64,000 nt of DNA from JANJTB01 sp032027125. GTDB taxonomy: Bacteria > Bacteroidota > Ignavibacteria > Kapaibacteriales > UBA2268. How positions within the stretch are numbered: position 1 is the stretch's first letter; the number at the start of each line of letters is the position of its first letter. The stretch spans positions 2,317,074 through 2,381,073 of the forward strand of contig JAVSMQ010000001.1 in NCBI GenBank assembly GCA_032027125.1. Direction: 5' to 3'. Of the stretch, positions 26,656 through 35,115 are shown one piece after another. Below the pieces are notes generated by a model. That model saw nothing but the letters and a program-made list of their open reading frames with translations. It did not search any database and was not told where the DNA came from. The translations under genes were made by a program, and so were the position numbers.

Positions 26656-28047
26656 CTAAACCAATTTCCCAAATAGTGTAGCTGAAGTTGATTTGAAAAT
26701 CTCACAATTTACAAAATCACCTGTTTTGTGAGTTCCTTCATGATTGCCAAAAATAACAACTTTATTTGTGTCGCTTCTGCCCTGCCATTCAAGTGGATTT
26801 TTCTTGCTAGGACCTTCGACCAGAACTTCGTGGATTTTGCCGTGTTCGTTTAGATTTATTTCACGTGCTATTTTATTCTGCAGGTCAATTATTTCGCTCA
26901 GCCGTCTCTGTTTAATTTCCGGCATTACATCATCTTCCATTTTATAGGCGCTGGTTTTTGAACGGGGTGAATAATTGAACATATACGCACCGTCATAACG
27001 GACTGCTTCCATTAGCTCAAGAGTTTTCTTATGGTCGTCCTCGGTTTCGGTTGGAAATCCTGAAATTATATCAGTTGATATCGCACAATTCGGAATCAAT
27101 TCTTTAATTTTCTGCATTCTTCCGATATAATGCTCAATGGTATAGTGGCGTTTCATCAGCTCAAGGATACGGTCAGAGCCGGACTGAACCGGCAAATGAA
27201 TATAGTTGCAGATATTTTTATGTTTTGCCATTATTTCTATAAGTTCATCAGTCATATCATAAGGATGTGATGTCGTATAACGGATTCTCATCTGAGGCAC
27301 TGCCCTTGCACATTCATCCATTAATTTGGCAAAATCCTTTTTATGCTCCATATCAATATAGCTGTTGACATTCTGACCGAGCAAAGTGACTTCCTTAAAT
27401 CCCTGCTCCCAAAGCTGCACCAATTCTTTTATTACTGCATCAAAGGGTTTGGAGCGTTCTCTACCGCGGGTGAACGGAACAACACAATACGTGCAGAATT
27501 TGTCGCATCCTCTTATAATCGAAAGCCAGGCAGAAACGCCTTCTGTCCTGAGCGGGATAATATTGTCATAAGTTTCGACCCGGCTGAGCTTAACAGCAAT
27601 TCCTTGTTCACCCATTAACGCCTGATTGATTAGGTCGGGTACTTTCCTGTATTCATCAGGTCCGACAACAATGCTTACCAAATCTTGTTTGCCCATCAAT
27701 TGTCCACGGAGACGTTCAGCCATGCAGCCGAGAATTCCGACAACCAATTTGGAATTTTTCTTGCGGTAATGTCGCAGATGCTGAAGCCGTTTGTCTATCT
27801 TTACTTCTGCATTATCGCGAACCGAGCAGGTATTAAGCAGAATGACATCCGAATTTTCAATTCTGTCGGTGATACCATAGCCGCTTTGCTGAAGAATTCC
27901 GGCAACAATTTCGGAATCATTAACATTCATCTGACAGCCGTAAGTCTCAATATAGACATTTCTGCCGTTAGTTCCGGGATAAAAATTTTCCGGTTTGGTC
28001 TCTATATCACCGTTAGTTCGTTTACTTAGTACAGGTATATCTATCAT
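26656..28047 (-). CDS. miaB: tRNA-2-methylthio-N6-dimethylallyladenosine synthase
   Basis: 463 residues. A radical-SAM methylthiotransferase that adds the methylthio group to i6A37 of tRNAs reading UNN codons. The N-terminal UPF0004 domain has the three cluster Cys (TYGCQMNVNDSE; LNTCSVRDNAE; GILGCMAERL). The radical-SAM core has GCDKFCTYCVVPFTRGRERS (CxxxCxxC, about 181-188). A C-terminal TRAM domain ends the protein (EVLVEGPSKKNP ... NCEIFKSTSATLFG). MiaB rather than RimO/MtaB is chosen from YGCQMN and FTRGRERS. A single-gene unit, convergent with the Cys-rich gene. Confidence 0.95.
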   Translation of the reverse strand: MIDIPVLSKRTNGDIETKPENFYPGTNGRNVYIETYGCQMNVNDSEIVAGILQQSGYGITDRIENSDVILLNTCSVRDNAEVKIDKRLQHLRHYRKKNSKLVVGILGCMAERLRGQLMGKQDLVSIVVGPDEYRKVPDLINQALMGEQGIAVKLSRVETYDNIIPLRTEGVSAWLSIIRGCDKFCTYCVVPFTRGRERSKPFDAVIKELVQLWEQGFKEVTLLGQNVNSYIDMEHKKDFAKLMDECARAVPQMRIRYTTSHPYDMTDELIEIMAKHKNICNYIHLPVQSGSDRILELMKRHYTIEHYIGRMQKIKELIPNCAISTDIISGFPTETEDDHKKTLELMEAVRYDGAYMFNYSPRSKTSAYKMEDDVMPEIKQRRLSEIIDLQNKIAREINLNEHGKIHEVLVEGPSKKNPLEWQGRSDTNKVVIFGNHEGTHKTGDFVNCEIFKSTSATLFGKLV

Positions 28048-28245
28048 AATATTTTTTCATTTCCGAATTAAAAAAGTTTTATGTAAACGAATAATATATC
28101 AATAAGTTGTAAAATTGTCTGTATCTCGTGAAGAAAGTTAAATAACTATACTTCATTGTTGATAATGATTGCAAATAAAGTAGTGATACTAAAATATATT
28201 TTTCGATTGTCGTCATAAGGCAATATAATATATATACTTAATTAT

Positions 28246-28274
28246 TGCGAAATAATTCGCAGCGAATATATTCG
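28246..28274. promoter_or_regulatory. Double inverted repeat in front of the ATPase gene
   Basis: TGCGAAATAATTCGCA (28246-28261) has arms TGCGAA/TTCGCA; it is followed one base on by the perfect 12-bp palindrome CGAATATATTCG (28263-28274), which ends 8 bases before the ATG at 28283. The same pair of structures is repeated behind the gene (29430-29459) with altered loops but intact arms. It could be an operator or an RNA structure controlling translation. Confidence 0.55.
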
Positions 28275-28282
28275 GAAAAATT

Positions 28283-29392
28283 ATGGAAAATCCTTTTAAA
28301 TTCGGCTCTGTAGTTGACAAGACTCACTTTACAAATCGTAAAGAGGAAATCAAATCGCTCACATCAATTCTTGAAAGTCATAACCATGCTGTTCTAATCA
28401 GCCCGAGGAGATACGGCAAAACAAGTCTGATACTGAATGTTGTAAAGCAGTTTCAGCGACCCGTAATTTATCTTGATTTACAGATTATAAGCAGTATTAC
28501 AGATTTTGCGGGTGAATTACTAAAAAGAGTTTACAGTAATTATCCGATGCAGAAAATCAGGTCTCTGATAGCCAAATTCAGAATCATTCCAACTTTAAAT
28601 GTGAATCCTGTAAACGGCGAACTTAGTGTAAATTTTCAACCTGCAAAATCAGAAAATATCATCATTGAAGATGTTTTTAACCTGCTCGAAAGTATCTCAA
28701 AACCTTCAAATAAAGTCATAGTAGTTTTTGACGAATTTCAGGAAGTAAAAAGCATCAGTTCAAATCTCGACCGTCAGTTGCGGGCTATTATGCAGCATCA
28801 TAAAAATGTTAATTATGTATTTCTCGGCAGCCGCGAGTCAATGATGAAAGAAATTTTTGAGCATAAGAAGTCACCCTTTTATCATTTCGGATATCTGATA
28901 ACAATTCAAAAAATTCCTTTCGACGATTTTATGAGCTACCTTTCAGAGGGTTTTAAACTGTTAAGTGAATCGTATGCTGATATTGCCGGTCAAATTCTTG
29001 AGATTACAGACTGCCACCCTTATTATACGCAACAACTTGCTTTCACTGTTTGGGAAAAACTCCGTCAAGGTGCTGACTCAAAAGATGCTGTAAAACCAGC
29101 AATTGAATCTCTTATTTCAACACATGATTATGATTATGAACGACTTTGGAATAATTTTAATCAAACGGATAAAAATATTCTTATACATTTTTCCATCTCA
29201 AATGAATCGCCGTTGAAGGATGAAATCGCCAAAGGTATGGGGCTGGCAACAAGTACATTATTCAGCGGATTGAAAAGACTTTGTGAAAGCGGCTATTTGA
29301 TACGAAACTTAAAGAGCTATGAAATTGATGACCCATTCTTTAAATTATGGATTGTCAGACGCAGGAATATGGATTGGAATAGTTCGTTATAA
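28283..29392 (+). CDS. AAA-type P-loop ATPase (archaeal-ATPase/PF01637-like)
   Basis: 369 residues, cytoplasmic. NPFKFGSVVDKTHFTNRKEEI is the usual start of this family. The Walker A-like ISPRRYGKTSL (about 39-49) lacks the first Gly of GxxxxGKT, as is common in these proteins. Walker B is VIVVFDEFQEV (about 149-159) and a sensor-type Arg lies in FLGSRESMM. The C-terminus is a winged helix (SPLKDEIAKGMGLATSTLFSGLKRL). The family occurs in large lineage-specific expansions and near mobile elements; the role is not established. Inverted repeats stand before the start codon and again after the stop. Confidence 0.85.
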   Translation: MENPFKFGSVVDKTHFTNRKEEIKSLTSILESHNHAVLISPRRYGKTSLILNVVKQFQRPVIYLDLQIISSITDFAGELLKRVYSNYPMQKIRSLIAKFRIIPTLNVNPVNGELSVNFQPAKSENIIIEDVFNLLESISKPSNKVIVVFDEFQEVKSISSNLDRQLRAIMQHHKNVNYVFLGSRESMMKEIFEHKKSPFYHFGYLITIQKIPFDDFMSYLSEGFKLLSESYADIAGQILEITDCHPYYTQQLAFTVWEKLRQGADSKDAVKPAIESLISTHDYDYERLWNNFNQTDKNILIHFSISNESPLKDEIAKGMGLATSTLFSGLKRLCESGYLIRNLKSYEIDDPFFKLWIVRRRNMDWNSSL

Positions 29393-29429
29393 CCAGCAGA
29401 ACCTAAAATAATTTTGTTATATCTAAATA

Positions 29430-29459
29430 TTGCGAAATTGCTCGCAACGAATATTTTCG
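29430..29459. repeat. Second copy of the ATPase upstream element
   Basis: TTGCGAAATTGCTCGCAA (arms TTGCGA/TCGCAA) followed by CGAATATTTTCG, then gaaaaatATGG, as at 28245-28286. It is followed by a few codons that resemble the start of the ATPase gene (ATGGGAGAATAT) and then stops. Probably the 5' remnant of a second, deleted copy. Confidence 0.6.
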
Positions 29460-29636
29460 GAAAAATATGGGAGAATATGAAATACTTTTAAAATGTCGAA
29501 ATATTTAATGAGTTTAATTTGTATATTTGAAAATTGATTACGATTATATAGAATTTAATTCAGAAACTAATTTCATGAAATATTTATTAGTTTGTATTGT
29601 CAATTTAATTTAGAAATATTTTAGAGGATTATGACA

Positions 29637-29948
29637 ATGAATAAAACAGAAGTTATAGAATTGTTGAAAACATATTTATTACTTTTAAAAGCTGAAGGTA
29701 TTAGTATTGACAAAGCTTTTTTGTATGGAAGTTATTTGACCGGTACTGCTACCATAGATAGTGATATTGATTTAATGCTGGTTTCCGAAAATGCACATGA
29801 TGACTATACAACCGGGAAAATATGGAATCTGACAAGAAAGGTAAATACAAAAATTGAGCCTTTTTTAGTCGGTACAAAGTACTTTTATAGTAATGATAAT
29901 TCTCCTTTGGTAGATATGATAAAAAGAACAGGATTGGAAATAGCATAA
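29637..29948 (+). CDS. Stand-alone nucleotidyltransferase-domain protein (MNT type)
   Basis: 103 residues from ATG 29637, which has AGAGGA eight bases upstream; ATG 29631 would be too close to it. The minimal polymerase-beta-type domain shows GSYLTGTATIDSDIDL at 31-46 (GSxxxG..DxD) and a third acidic residue in KIEPFLV. Such MNT proteins usually pair with a HEPN toxin, which they AMPylate, but no HEPN gene lies beside this one; the next gene pair is a PIN system. TTTGTATATTTGAA, with a -7-like TATATTTG, lies upstream and also precedes the PIN pair. Confidence 0.8.
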   Translation: MNKTEVIELLKTYLLLLKAEGISIDKAFLYGSYLTGTATIDSDIDLMLVSENAHDDYTTGKIWNLTRKVNTKIEPFLVGTKYFYSNDNSPLVDMIKRTGLEIA

Positions 29949-30125
29949 ATTGCACTCTAAATTATATTTTCCCAATATTTAAAAAAAATATTCAAAAATG
30001 CTGAATAACGGACTGGATTATTTTGTATATTTGAATGAGGTAGTAAACTGATAAATATATTTAACTAAATAAACAAAAATCAAAATATTTACGTCAGATA
30101 ACTAAATACAATTTAGGATTGAAAG

Positions 30126-30329
30126 ATGGTAATCGAAAGAACAGATAACGAAGTAGTAATAAGACTTTTACCGAGTGTAGATACCGATGATTTGCAGTCT
30201 CTTATTAATTTATTCAGGTTTAAAGAAATCACTTCCCAATATAAAACCGAGCAGTCTGTAGTAGATAGTTTAGCTTCCGAAATTAATAAAAACTGGTACA
30301 AATCGAACCGTAAAAGACTCCTCAAATGA
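30126..30329 (+). CDS. Antitoxin-like partner of PIN-domain toxin
   Basis: 67 residues, MVIERTDNEVVIRLLPSVDTDDLQSLINLFRF. A short beta N-terminus of the type seen in VapB-like proteins is followed by helices and a basic end (WYKSNRKRLLK). It overlaps the toxin gene by four bases (ATGA), a classic mark of translational coupling in toxin-antitoxin operons. The family was not identified from motifs; the assignment rests mainly on size and position. It would bind DNA upstream and cover the PIN active site. Confidence 0.7.
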   Translation: MVIERTDNEVVIRLLPSVDTDDLQSLINLFRFKEITSQYKTEQSVVDSLASEINKNWYKSNRKRLLK

Positions 30330-30763
30330 AAGTAGTTGTAGATACTAATATAGTTTTTAGTGCAATTCTCAACTCTAACAGTAATATTGGAAATATTCTA
30401 TTAAACTCTTCCAATAAAATTGAATTTTACAGTGTTAATTTTCTTAAGTCTGAAATTAATAAACATATTGACAAGATTTCTAAAATTACAAAAAGAAATT
30501 TCGAAGAAATAAACGAAATAACTGTTATGATTTATCCGTTTATTACATTTATTTCAGAAGAATTAATACCTAAACAATATCTGAAACAAGCGGATAAACT
30601 GACCAAAGATATTGATTTTGATGATGTTTTATTTATCGCACTATCACTATATTTTGAATGTCCTGTTTGGACCGGAGATAAAGCTCTTATAAATAAACTA
30701 AATAAAAAAGGATTTAATAATTTTGTCAATATTCAAATGTTAAATGAGTATTTAATTTCTTAA
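30326..30763 (+). CDS. PIN-domain ribonuclease toxin (VapC-like)
   Basis: 145 residues. Acidic active-site residues of the PIN fold are D6 (VVVDTNIVFSAIL), E43 (LKSEINKH), the DIDFDD cluster at about 94-99 and GDKAL at about 118. This is a Mg-dependent RNase of the group annotated as putative PIN toxin (PIN_3/PIN_10-like), expected to cleave tRNA or rRNA unless held by the antitoxin encoded just upstream. All four acidic positions are present, so it should be active. Confidence 0.82.
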   Translation: MKVVVDTNIVFSAILNSNSNIGNILLNSSNKIEFYSVNFLKSEINKHIDKISKITKRNFEEINEITVMIYPFITFISEELIPKQYLKQADKLTKDIDFDDVLFIALSLYFECPVWTGDKALINKLNKKGFNNFVNIQMLNEYLIS

Positions 30764-30930
30764 AGCAAAAATTCCGGTAAATACAAATTATCTATGCGGA
30801 GAACAATGGAATATACCTACGAACATAGAAATTTGATTCAATTTGTATGGTATGAGAAATTATTTTAATATGTATTCGTAATAATTAAATTGTAATTGTG
30901 TTATAAGTAAATCAAATTATAAGGGACAAA

Positions 30931-31494
30931 ATGAGAAAACTGATAATGTGGAATGTCATAACCCTTGACGGTTACTTTGAAGGAAATCAAAATTGGGATT
31001 TATCTTTTCATAATATTGTTTGGGGACCTGAACTTGAAAAGATGAGTATTGAGCAGTTAAATGCAGCGGACTACCTTGTTTTTGGGCGGGTGACTTATGA
31101 AGGTATGGCGGCATACTGGACTAGCGAAGAAGCACGAAATAGCCCGGAAAGTGAAATTGCTGACCTTATGAACAGTATTCCCAAAATTGTTGTTTCCAAA
31201 ACATTAGAATCGGCTGATTGGAATAATACGACGCTGATTAAGGGAAATGCCTCCGCGGAAATTAGGAAACTCAAAGAACAAGGCGGTAAAGATATGTATG
31301 TTTTCGGCAGTGCAATCCTTTCTGAGACTTTTATAAACGACGAACTTTTTGACGAATACCGCATTGGAATAGCACCGGTTATTTTAGGCAGCGGACGACC
31401 ACTTTTCAGGCGTGGTATTGCTCCTCAAAATTTACAACTTGTTTCGACACAGCAACTTTTGACTGGTGGGGTGGTTTTGAAATACAGTAAATGA
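30931..31494 (+). CDS. Dihydrofolate reductase family protein (RibD C-terminal-like)
   Basis: 187 residues, MRKLIMWNVITLDGYFEG, then LNAADYLVFGRVTYEGMAAYW, IPKIVVSKTLE, GGKDMYVFGSAILSETFIND and APVILGSGRPLF. These are the landmarks of the YyaP/YwjB-type reductase family (PF01872), with an NADPH-binding fold. The substrate is unknown for most members. Cytoplasmic. The ribosome binding site is AAGGG, 6 bases before the ATG. It stands alone between the PIN pair and the PARIS-like pair and looks like chromosomal cargo rather than a defence gene. Confidence 0.88.
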   Translation: MRKLIMWNVITLDGYFEGNQNWDLSFHNIVWGPELEKMSIEQLNAADYLVFGRVTYEGMAAYWTSEEARNSPESEIADLMNSIPKIVVSKTLESADWNNTTLIKGNASAEIRKLKEQGGKDMYVFGSAILSETFINDELFDEYRIGIAPVILGSGRPLFRRGIAPQNLQLVSTQQLLTGGVVLKYSK

Positions 31495-31857
31495 AATTAA
31501 TTACATAACATAAGTTCAAATATAAATTTGCGGAGAATAATCAATCTAATCTCCGCAAATTATGTAGAGAATAATGATTTTTTTCGTATTTTTATACAAT
31601 AGACCCACGTTTTAGTATGTGGTTGAAGAAATCCAATATCTCACACCAGTCAATCACAATTTATAGAGAAGTTAGTATATATAGGAATTCTATACTTATA
31701 ATAAATAAAAATTATAGAGTTGCGTTTATACAAATGCTAATTGTAATTCTATGATAACTGTAATTCTTGAAACAAACTTAAGAAATGAACAATTTTATAA
31801 TTTTTTTTGTAAAGAGCGAACTTGAAAAATTCAACTTTGCCTAATTAATAAACGACT
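31495..31857. other. Intergenic region, 363 bp, with a strong hairpin
   Basis: At 31525-31561 AATTTGCGGAGA and TCTCCGCAAATT form a perfect 12-pair stem with a 13-base loop, about 30 bases after the reductase stop; no T-run follows on either side. At about 31603-31624 cccacgttttagtatgtgg is another imperfect hairpin, reminiscent of IS200/IS605 ends but with no further support. The remainder is AT-rich leader DNA for the ATPase gene at 31858, with no clear consensus promoter. Confidence 0.5.
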
Positions 31858-33246
31858 ATGAAAATAAATTCTTTCAAAGCGGATAATGTCCACGACTATT
31901 TAAAATTCGATATAAATTTTTTCCCAGACATAACTTTTCTAATCGGAATAAATGGATCAGGAAAGACAAGTGCTTTAAAACTAATACTCGGATTAACCTC
32001 ACCTTCATATTTGTATCTTAATCAAGTGAATTATAAATACTGTGAAGTGGTTTGTAGTAGCACCCAAAAAGAAAAAAATATTATTATTAGGGCTGATCAA
32101 AACAATAATGATAACACATTTATAATCAGTTTAACTGTAAATGAGGATACATTCAGTTCTGGTCCAATAAAAAGATTTTCAAGAAACGAAAGCAATCAGT
32201 ATGACTTTGAAGAATTATCTCAAATTGAACAAAGGAATAAAGAATATTTTGATGAATTAGATGTATGTAAAAAAATAAGGGAACTAACAACTCCTAAATT
32301 TTTAGGACTTGATAGAAGAATTTATGAAGGCGTTAATGCCGACTTCAGATATAGGAACAGAAGGCATACTCAATTTAATAATTCAAAATACAGAAGTAGG
32401 AAATATGACGGTTTTCCAGAGCCACAAGCAATTGATTTAAGCCTTGAGGAAGTTCAAATGTTGGTTTTTGATTTTATTAGACAAATTCCCCAACAACAAT
32501 TTCAAATAAGTGATGATTTTAAAGAAAAACTATTTAAAGAGTCTTTTAAATTCTATGAAGATTCTTCAATGGGAAAGATTCCACCTACAAAAGAAATAAT
32601 TGAAAGGAAAGATAAAGTCTTAAAAGCAATTGAAGACTTAGGCATAAAGTATATCAACTTCTCAATTAACGACTTTTTTAGAAAGGTTGAAAAGATTGCA
32701 GAAGAATTTGAACAGTCTGAACAGAAAGATAGAGAAGATATATTTTCTCCAAAATTCCGCGAGATTATGAGCCAATGGTATCTTAATGGTAACCAATTGA
32801 AACGAATTGATGATATTATTACATATAGTCAAGATTATCAAAAGAAAATTGTTGAATTAAAAGCCCCACTAAAAAAACTTGAAGAATTGACTTCAAATTT
32901 TTTAGGAGAAGGGAAAAAGGTTCTCCGAACTGAAACTGATGGAGAATTAAAAATAAAATTGAAAAATGGAAAATCAGCAAATATTTATGACCTGTCCTCA
33001 GGTGAAAAGCAAATTATAATAATGATTGCACATTTAATTTTTGAAGAAGCTCAAAAGACTTCTGGAATATTTATTATTGATGAGCCGGAACTCTCATTAC
33101 ATATCGCTTGGCAAGAAATATTTGTGCAGTCAATAATGCAGGCGAGTCCTAACACACAATTTATTCTTGCTACGCACGCTCCTTCAATTATTGCAAAAGT
33201 TGACAAAGAAAAACATTGTCAGGATTTAAACAAATTTAATTTCTAA
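31858..33246 (+). CDS. AAA15/ABC-type ATPase, AriA-like (PARIS candidate)
   Basis: 462 residues. N-terminal MKINSFKADNVHDYLKFDIN and Walker A IGINGSGKTSAL (P-loop 30-37) belong to the SMC/ABC-like AAA15 group. A helical middle section (about 200-350, charged) follows. The ABC signature LSSGEKQII is at about 379, Walker B IFIIDEPELSLH at 404-415 and the switch His in ILATHAPSII at about 440. In PARIS, AriA is an ATPase of this kind that holds the AriB nuclease until a phage anti-restriction protein is sensed. The next gene, 4 bp on, encodes a DUF4435 protein, the AriB hallmark. Assignment by domain pair, not by search. Confidence 0.75.
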   Translation: MKINSFKADNVHDYLKFDINFFPDITFLIGINGSGKTSALKLILGLTSPSYLYLNQVNYKYCEVVCSSTQKEKNIIIRADQNNNDNTFIISLTVNEDTFSSGPIKRFSRNESNQYDFEELSQIEQRNKEYFDELDVCKKIRELTTPKFLGLDRRIYEGVNADFRYRNRRHTQFNNSKYRSRKYDGFPEPQAIDLSLEEVQMLVFDFIRQIPQQQFQISDDFKEKLFKESFKFYEDSSMGKIPPTKEIIERKDKVLKAIEDLGIKYINFSINDFFRKVEKIAEEFEQSEQKDREDIFSPKFREIMSQWYLNGNQLKRIDDIITYSQDYQKKIVELKAPLKKLEELTSNFLGEGKKVLRTETDGELKIKLKNGKSANIYDLSSGEKQIIIMIAHLIFEEAQKTSGIFIIDEPELSLHIAWQEIFVQSIMQASPNTQFILATHAPSIIAKVDKEKHCQDLNKFNF

Positions 33247-33250
33247 AAAA

Positions 33251-34090
33251 ATGCTTGAATTAAGTGATGAATCAAAAAGATTGATGTCAACATTTTTGAC
33301 ATACCGAAATGAAATTGACATTTATACTGAAGATGAATTGAAGGATAAAGAATTTTATAAAGTTCTTTTTTCTCGACTAATTGAAAACAAAATTAATATA
33401 AATGATATAACACCACTTGGTGCAAGAAATAATGTAATTAAACGATGCGAAACTGAACCGGATAACGGTAGAAGAAAGATATTTATCATAGACGGTGATG
33501 TATCTATAATTCATAGAAATAATATTCCTATCCTTAAAAATCTTTTCGTTTTAGACGCATATTGCATTGAAAATTTTGTTATAGACAAACAAAGTGTTCT
33601 TAATTTTATTTACTTGAATTGTGCAACTAAACCAAAAGAAGAAATAGAGGATGAATTAAATTTTGAATATTGGTTAAATGATTATTCTAATAAACTTGTT
33701 GACTTATTTATTCATTTTGGTATTACTGATTTCTTTGGTGGCAAGTACAAATTATTCAACGCATACAAATTTCATACTAAGGATAACTATTCCGAAGAAA
33801 TTGTTGAACAAGAAATTGAAAAGTTGAAGACTGAAATTTTATTGCTAACTTCAAAGGAGAATTATGATCACAAATATGAAGAGTTAAAAATTCAGTGGAC
33901 AAATTGTGTTTCAAGTCTAATCACTATTGTATCAGGCAAGGACTACTTAATACCTATTCTATTAATGAAGACACAATTTTTTAAAAAATCAAAAGCTATT
34001 TCAACAGTTGAAGAAGCAAAATTTCTTCTTGTTCAAAATTGTAATCTTGACCGACTTTCAAAACTTAAAGAAGCTATTGAAGCATTATGA
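33251..34090 (+). CDS. DUF4435 protein, AriB-like TOPRIM effector (PARIS candidate)
   Basis: 279 residues. DUF4435 pattern: IDIYTEDELKDKEFYKVLF (acidic E near 27), then KIFIIDGDVS (D81, D83, as in the DxD of TOPRIM folds) and FVLDAYCIENFVID. The rest is helical. DUF4435 effectors of PARIS cut host tRNA when released from AriA, causing growth arrest. It starts 4 bp after the ATPase gene, so the two are certainly co-transcribed. Size fits AriB (about 280-310). No methylase or other partner is attached. Confidence in the domain is higher than in the system name. Confidence 0.72.
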   Translation: MLELSDESKRLMSTFLTYRNEIDIYTEDELKDKEFYKVLFSRLIENKININDITPLGARNNVIKRCETEPDNGRRKIFIIDGDVSIIHRNNIPILKNLFVLDAYCIENFVIDKQSVLNFIYLNCATKPKEEIEDELNFEYWLNDYSNKLVDLFIHFGITDFFGGKYKLFNAYKFHTKDNYSEEIVEQEIEKLKTEILLLTSKENYDHKYEELKIQWTNCVSSLITIVSGKDYLIPILLMKTQFFKKSKAISTVEEAKFLLVQNCNLDRLSKLKEAIEAL

Positions 34091-34302
34091 AAGTAGAAAC
34101 TCAAATTGGAGTAGATAGCAGGGCAACTGATAACTATCTTTTCCCATAATAAACAGTGAACATCCTAATTAAATTGTTTTATTACATACCATTTGAATTT
34201 TAATTTCAGAACTATTGGTTCACAGTAGAAATGAATAAGCTATTTTAGTAAATATAACTGAAATTATCAAATATAAATGTGATTTTTCATTATTATTATT
34301 CC

Positions 34303-35115
34303 CTACACATACTCCTTCCTGAATTCAGTAATCATATCCTGAGTTAGCTTTTCGATTTTACGAAGCTCGGAGAATTTGCCGAGAAGGTCATCTACGGTCA
34401 GTTTTTTCTTCTCTTTGATTCCGATGTCGTCAATTATTTCGCCGCGGTGCATCATTATTGTGCGGTTGCCCAGACTTAGTGCCTGCTGCATACTGTGCGT
34501 GACCATTATAGTAGTGAGATTATCCCGTGAGACAAATCTTTCGGTTAGTTTGATGATTTGTGCTGCTGATTTCGGGTCTAATGCAGCGGTATGCTCGTCG
34601 AGAAGAAGTACCTGCGGCTTTTTGACAACTGCCATCATAAGCGTAACTGCCTGACGCTGTCCGCCGGAAAGAGAACCGATTTTGTTGTCAAGACGGCTTT
34701 CGAGCTGCATTTCAAGTTCGGAAACTATTGCCGACAGTGAAGCGGTTTTGCTTTTGTTTAAATGCAGTACGGGCATACGTTTCATTCCGCGAAGTGTTGC
34801 CAGATGCAAATTTTCAGCGATACTCATATTCGGTGCAGTTCCAGAAAATGGATTCTGAAATACACGCGCCATAAGATGTGCCCGCTGATGTTCGGATTCA
34901 AGCGTTACATCCTGACCGTCAATAATGACATCACCGACATCACCGATAAACGAGCCCGCAATTGCATTTAGAAGCGTTGATTTTCCCGAGCCGTTTGTAC
35001 CGATAACCGTAACAAAATCCCCGTCTGCAATTTCGAGATTTATATTTATCAGAGCCTTGACTTCGTTAATACTGTTAGGATTGAAAGTCTTTGAAAAATT
35101 GCTTATTTTAATCAT
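34303..35115 (-). CDS. ABC transporter ATP-binding protein (TrpZ-like)
   Basis: 270 residues. Walker A GTNGSGKSTLL (about 38-48), signature LSGGQRQAVTLMMAV (about 150), Walker B VLLLDEHTAALDP and switch HSMQQAL. The closest described arrangement is the PF04392-type importer of Firmicutes (TrpXYZ), where the ATPase follows permease and binding-protein genes. Here it overlaps the fused permease/binding-protein gene by four bases (35112-35115), so it is the motor of that transporter. Third gene of the operon that begins at 40097. Confidence 0.9.
   Translation of the reverse strand: MIKISNFSKTFNPNSINEVKALININLEIADGDFVTVIGTNGSGKSTLLNAIAGSFIGDVGDVIIDGQDVTLESEHQRAHLMARVFQNPFSGTAPNMSIAENLHLATLRGMKRMPVLHLNKSKTASLSAIVSELEMQLESRLDNKIGSLSGGQRQAVTLMMAVVKKPQVLLLDEHTAALDPKSAAQIIKLTERFVSRDNLTTIMVTHSMQQALSLGNRTIMMHRGEIIDDIGIKEKKKLTVDDLLGKFSELRKIEKLTQDMITEFRKEYV

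Noticed and set aside
29949..30125. Missing HEPN toxin gene beside the MNT protein
   Set aside because: The interval is under 180 bp and has no open frame; the next genes encode a PIN pair, not HEPN.
31603..31624. IS200/IS605-like end hairpin
   Set aside because: Only a short imperfect hairpin; no transposase, guide sequence or second end nearby.
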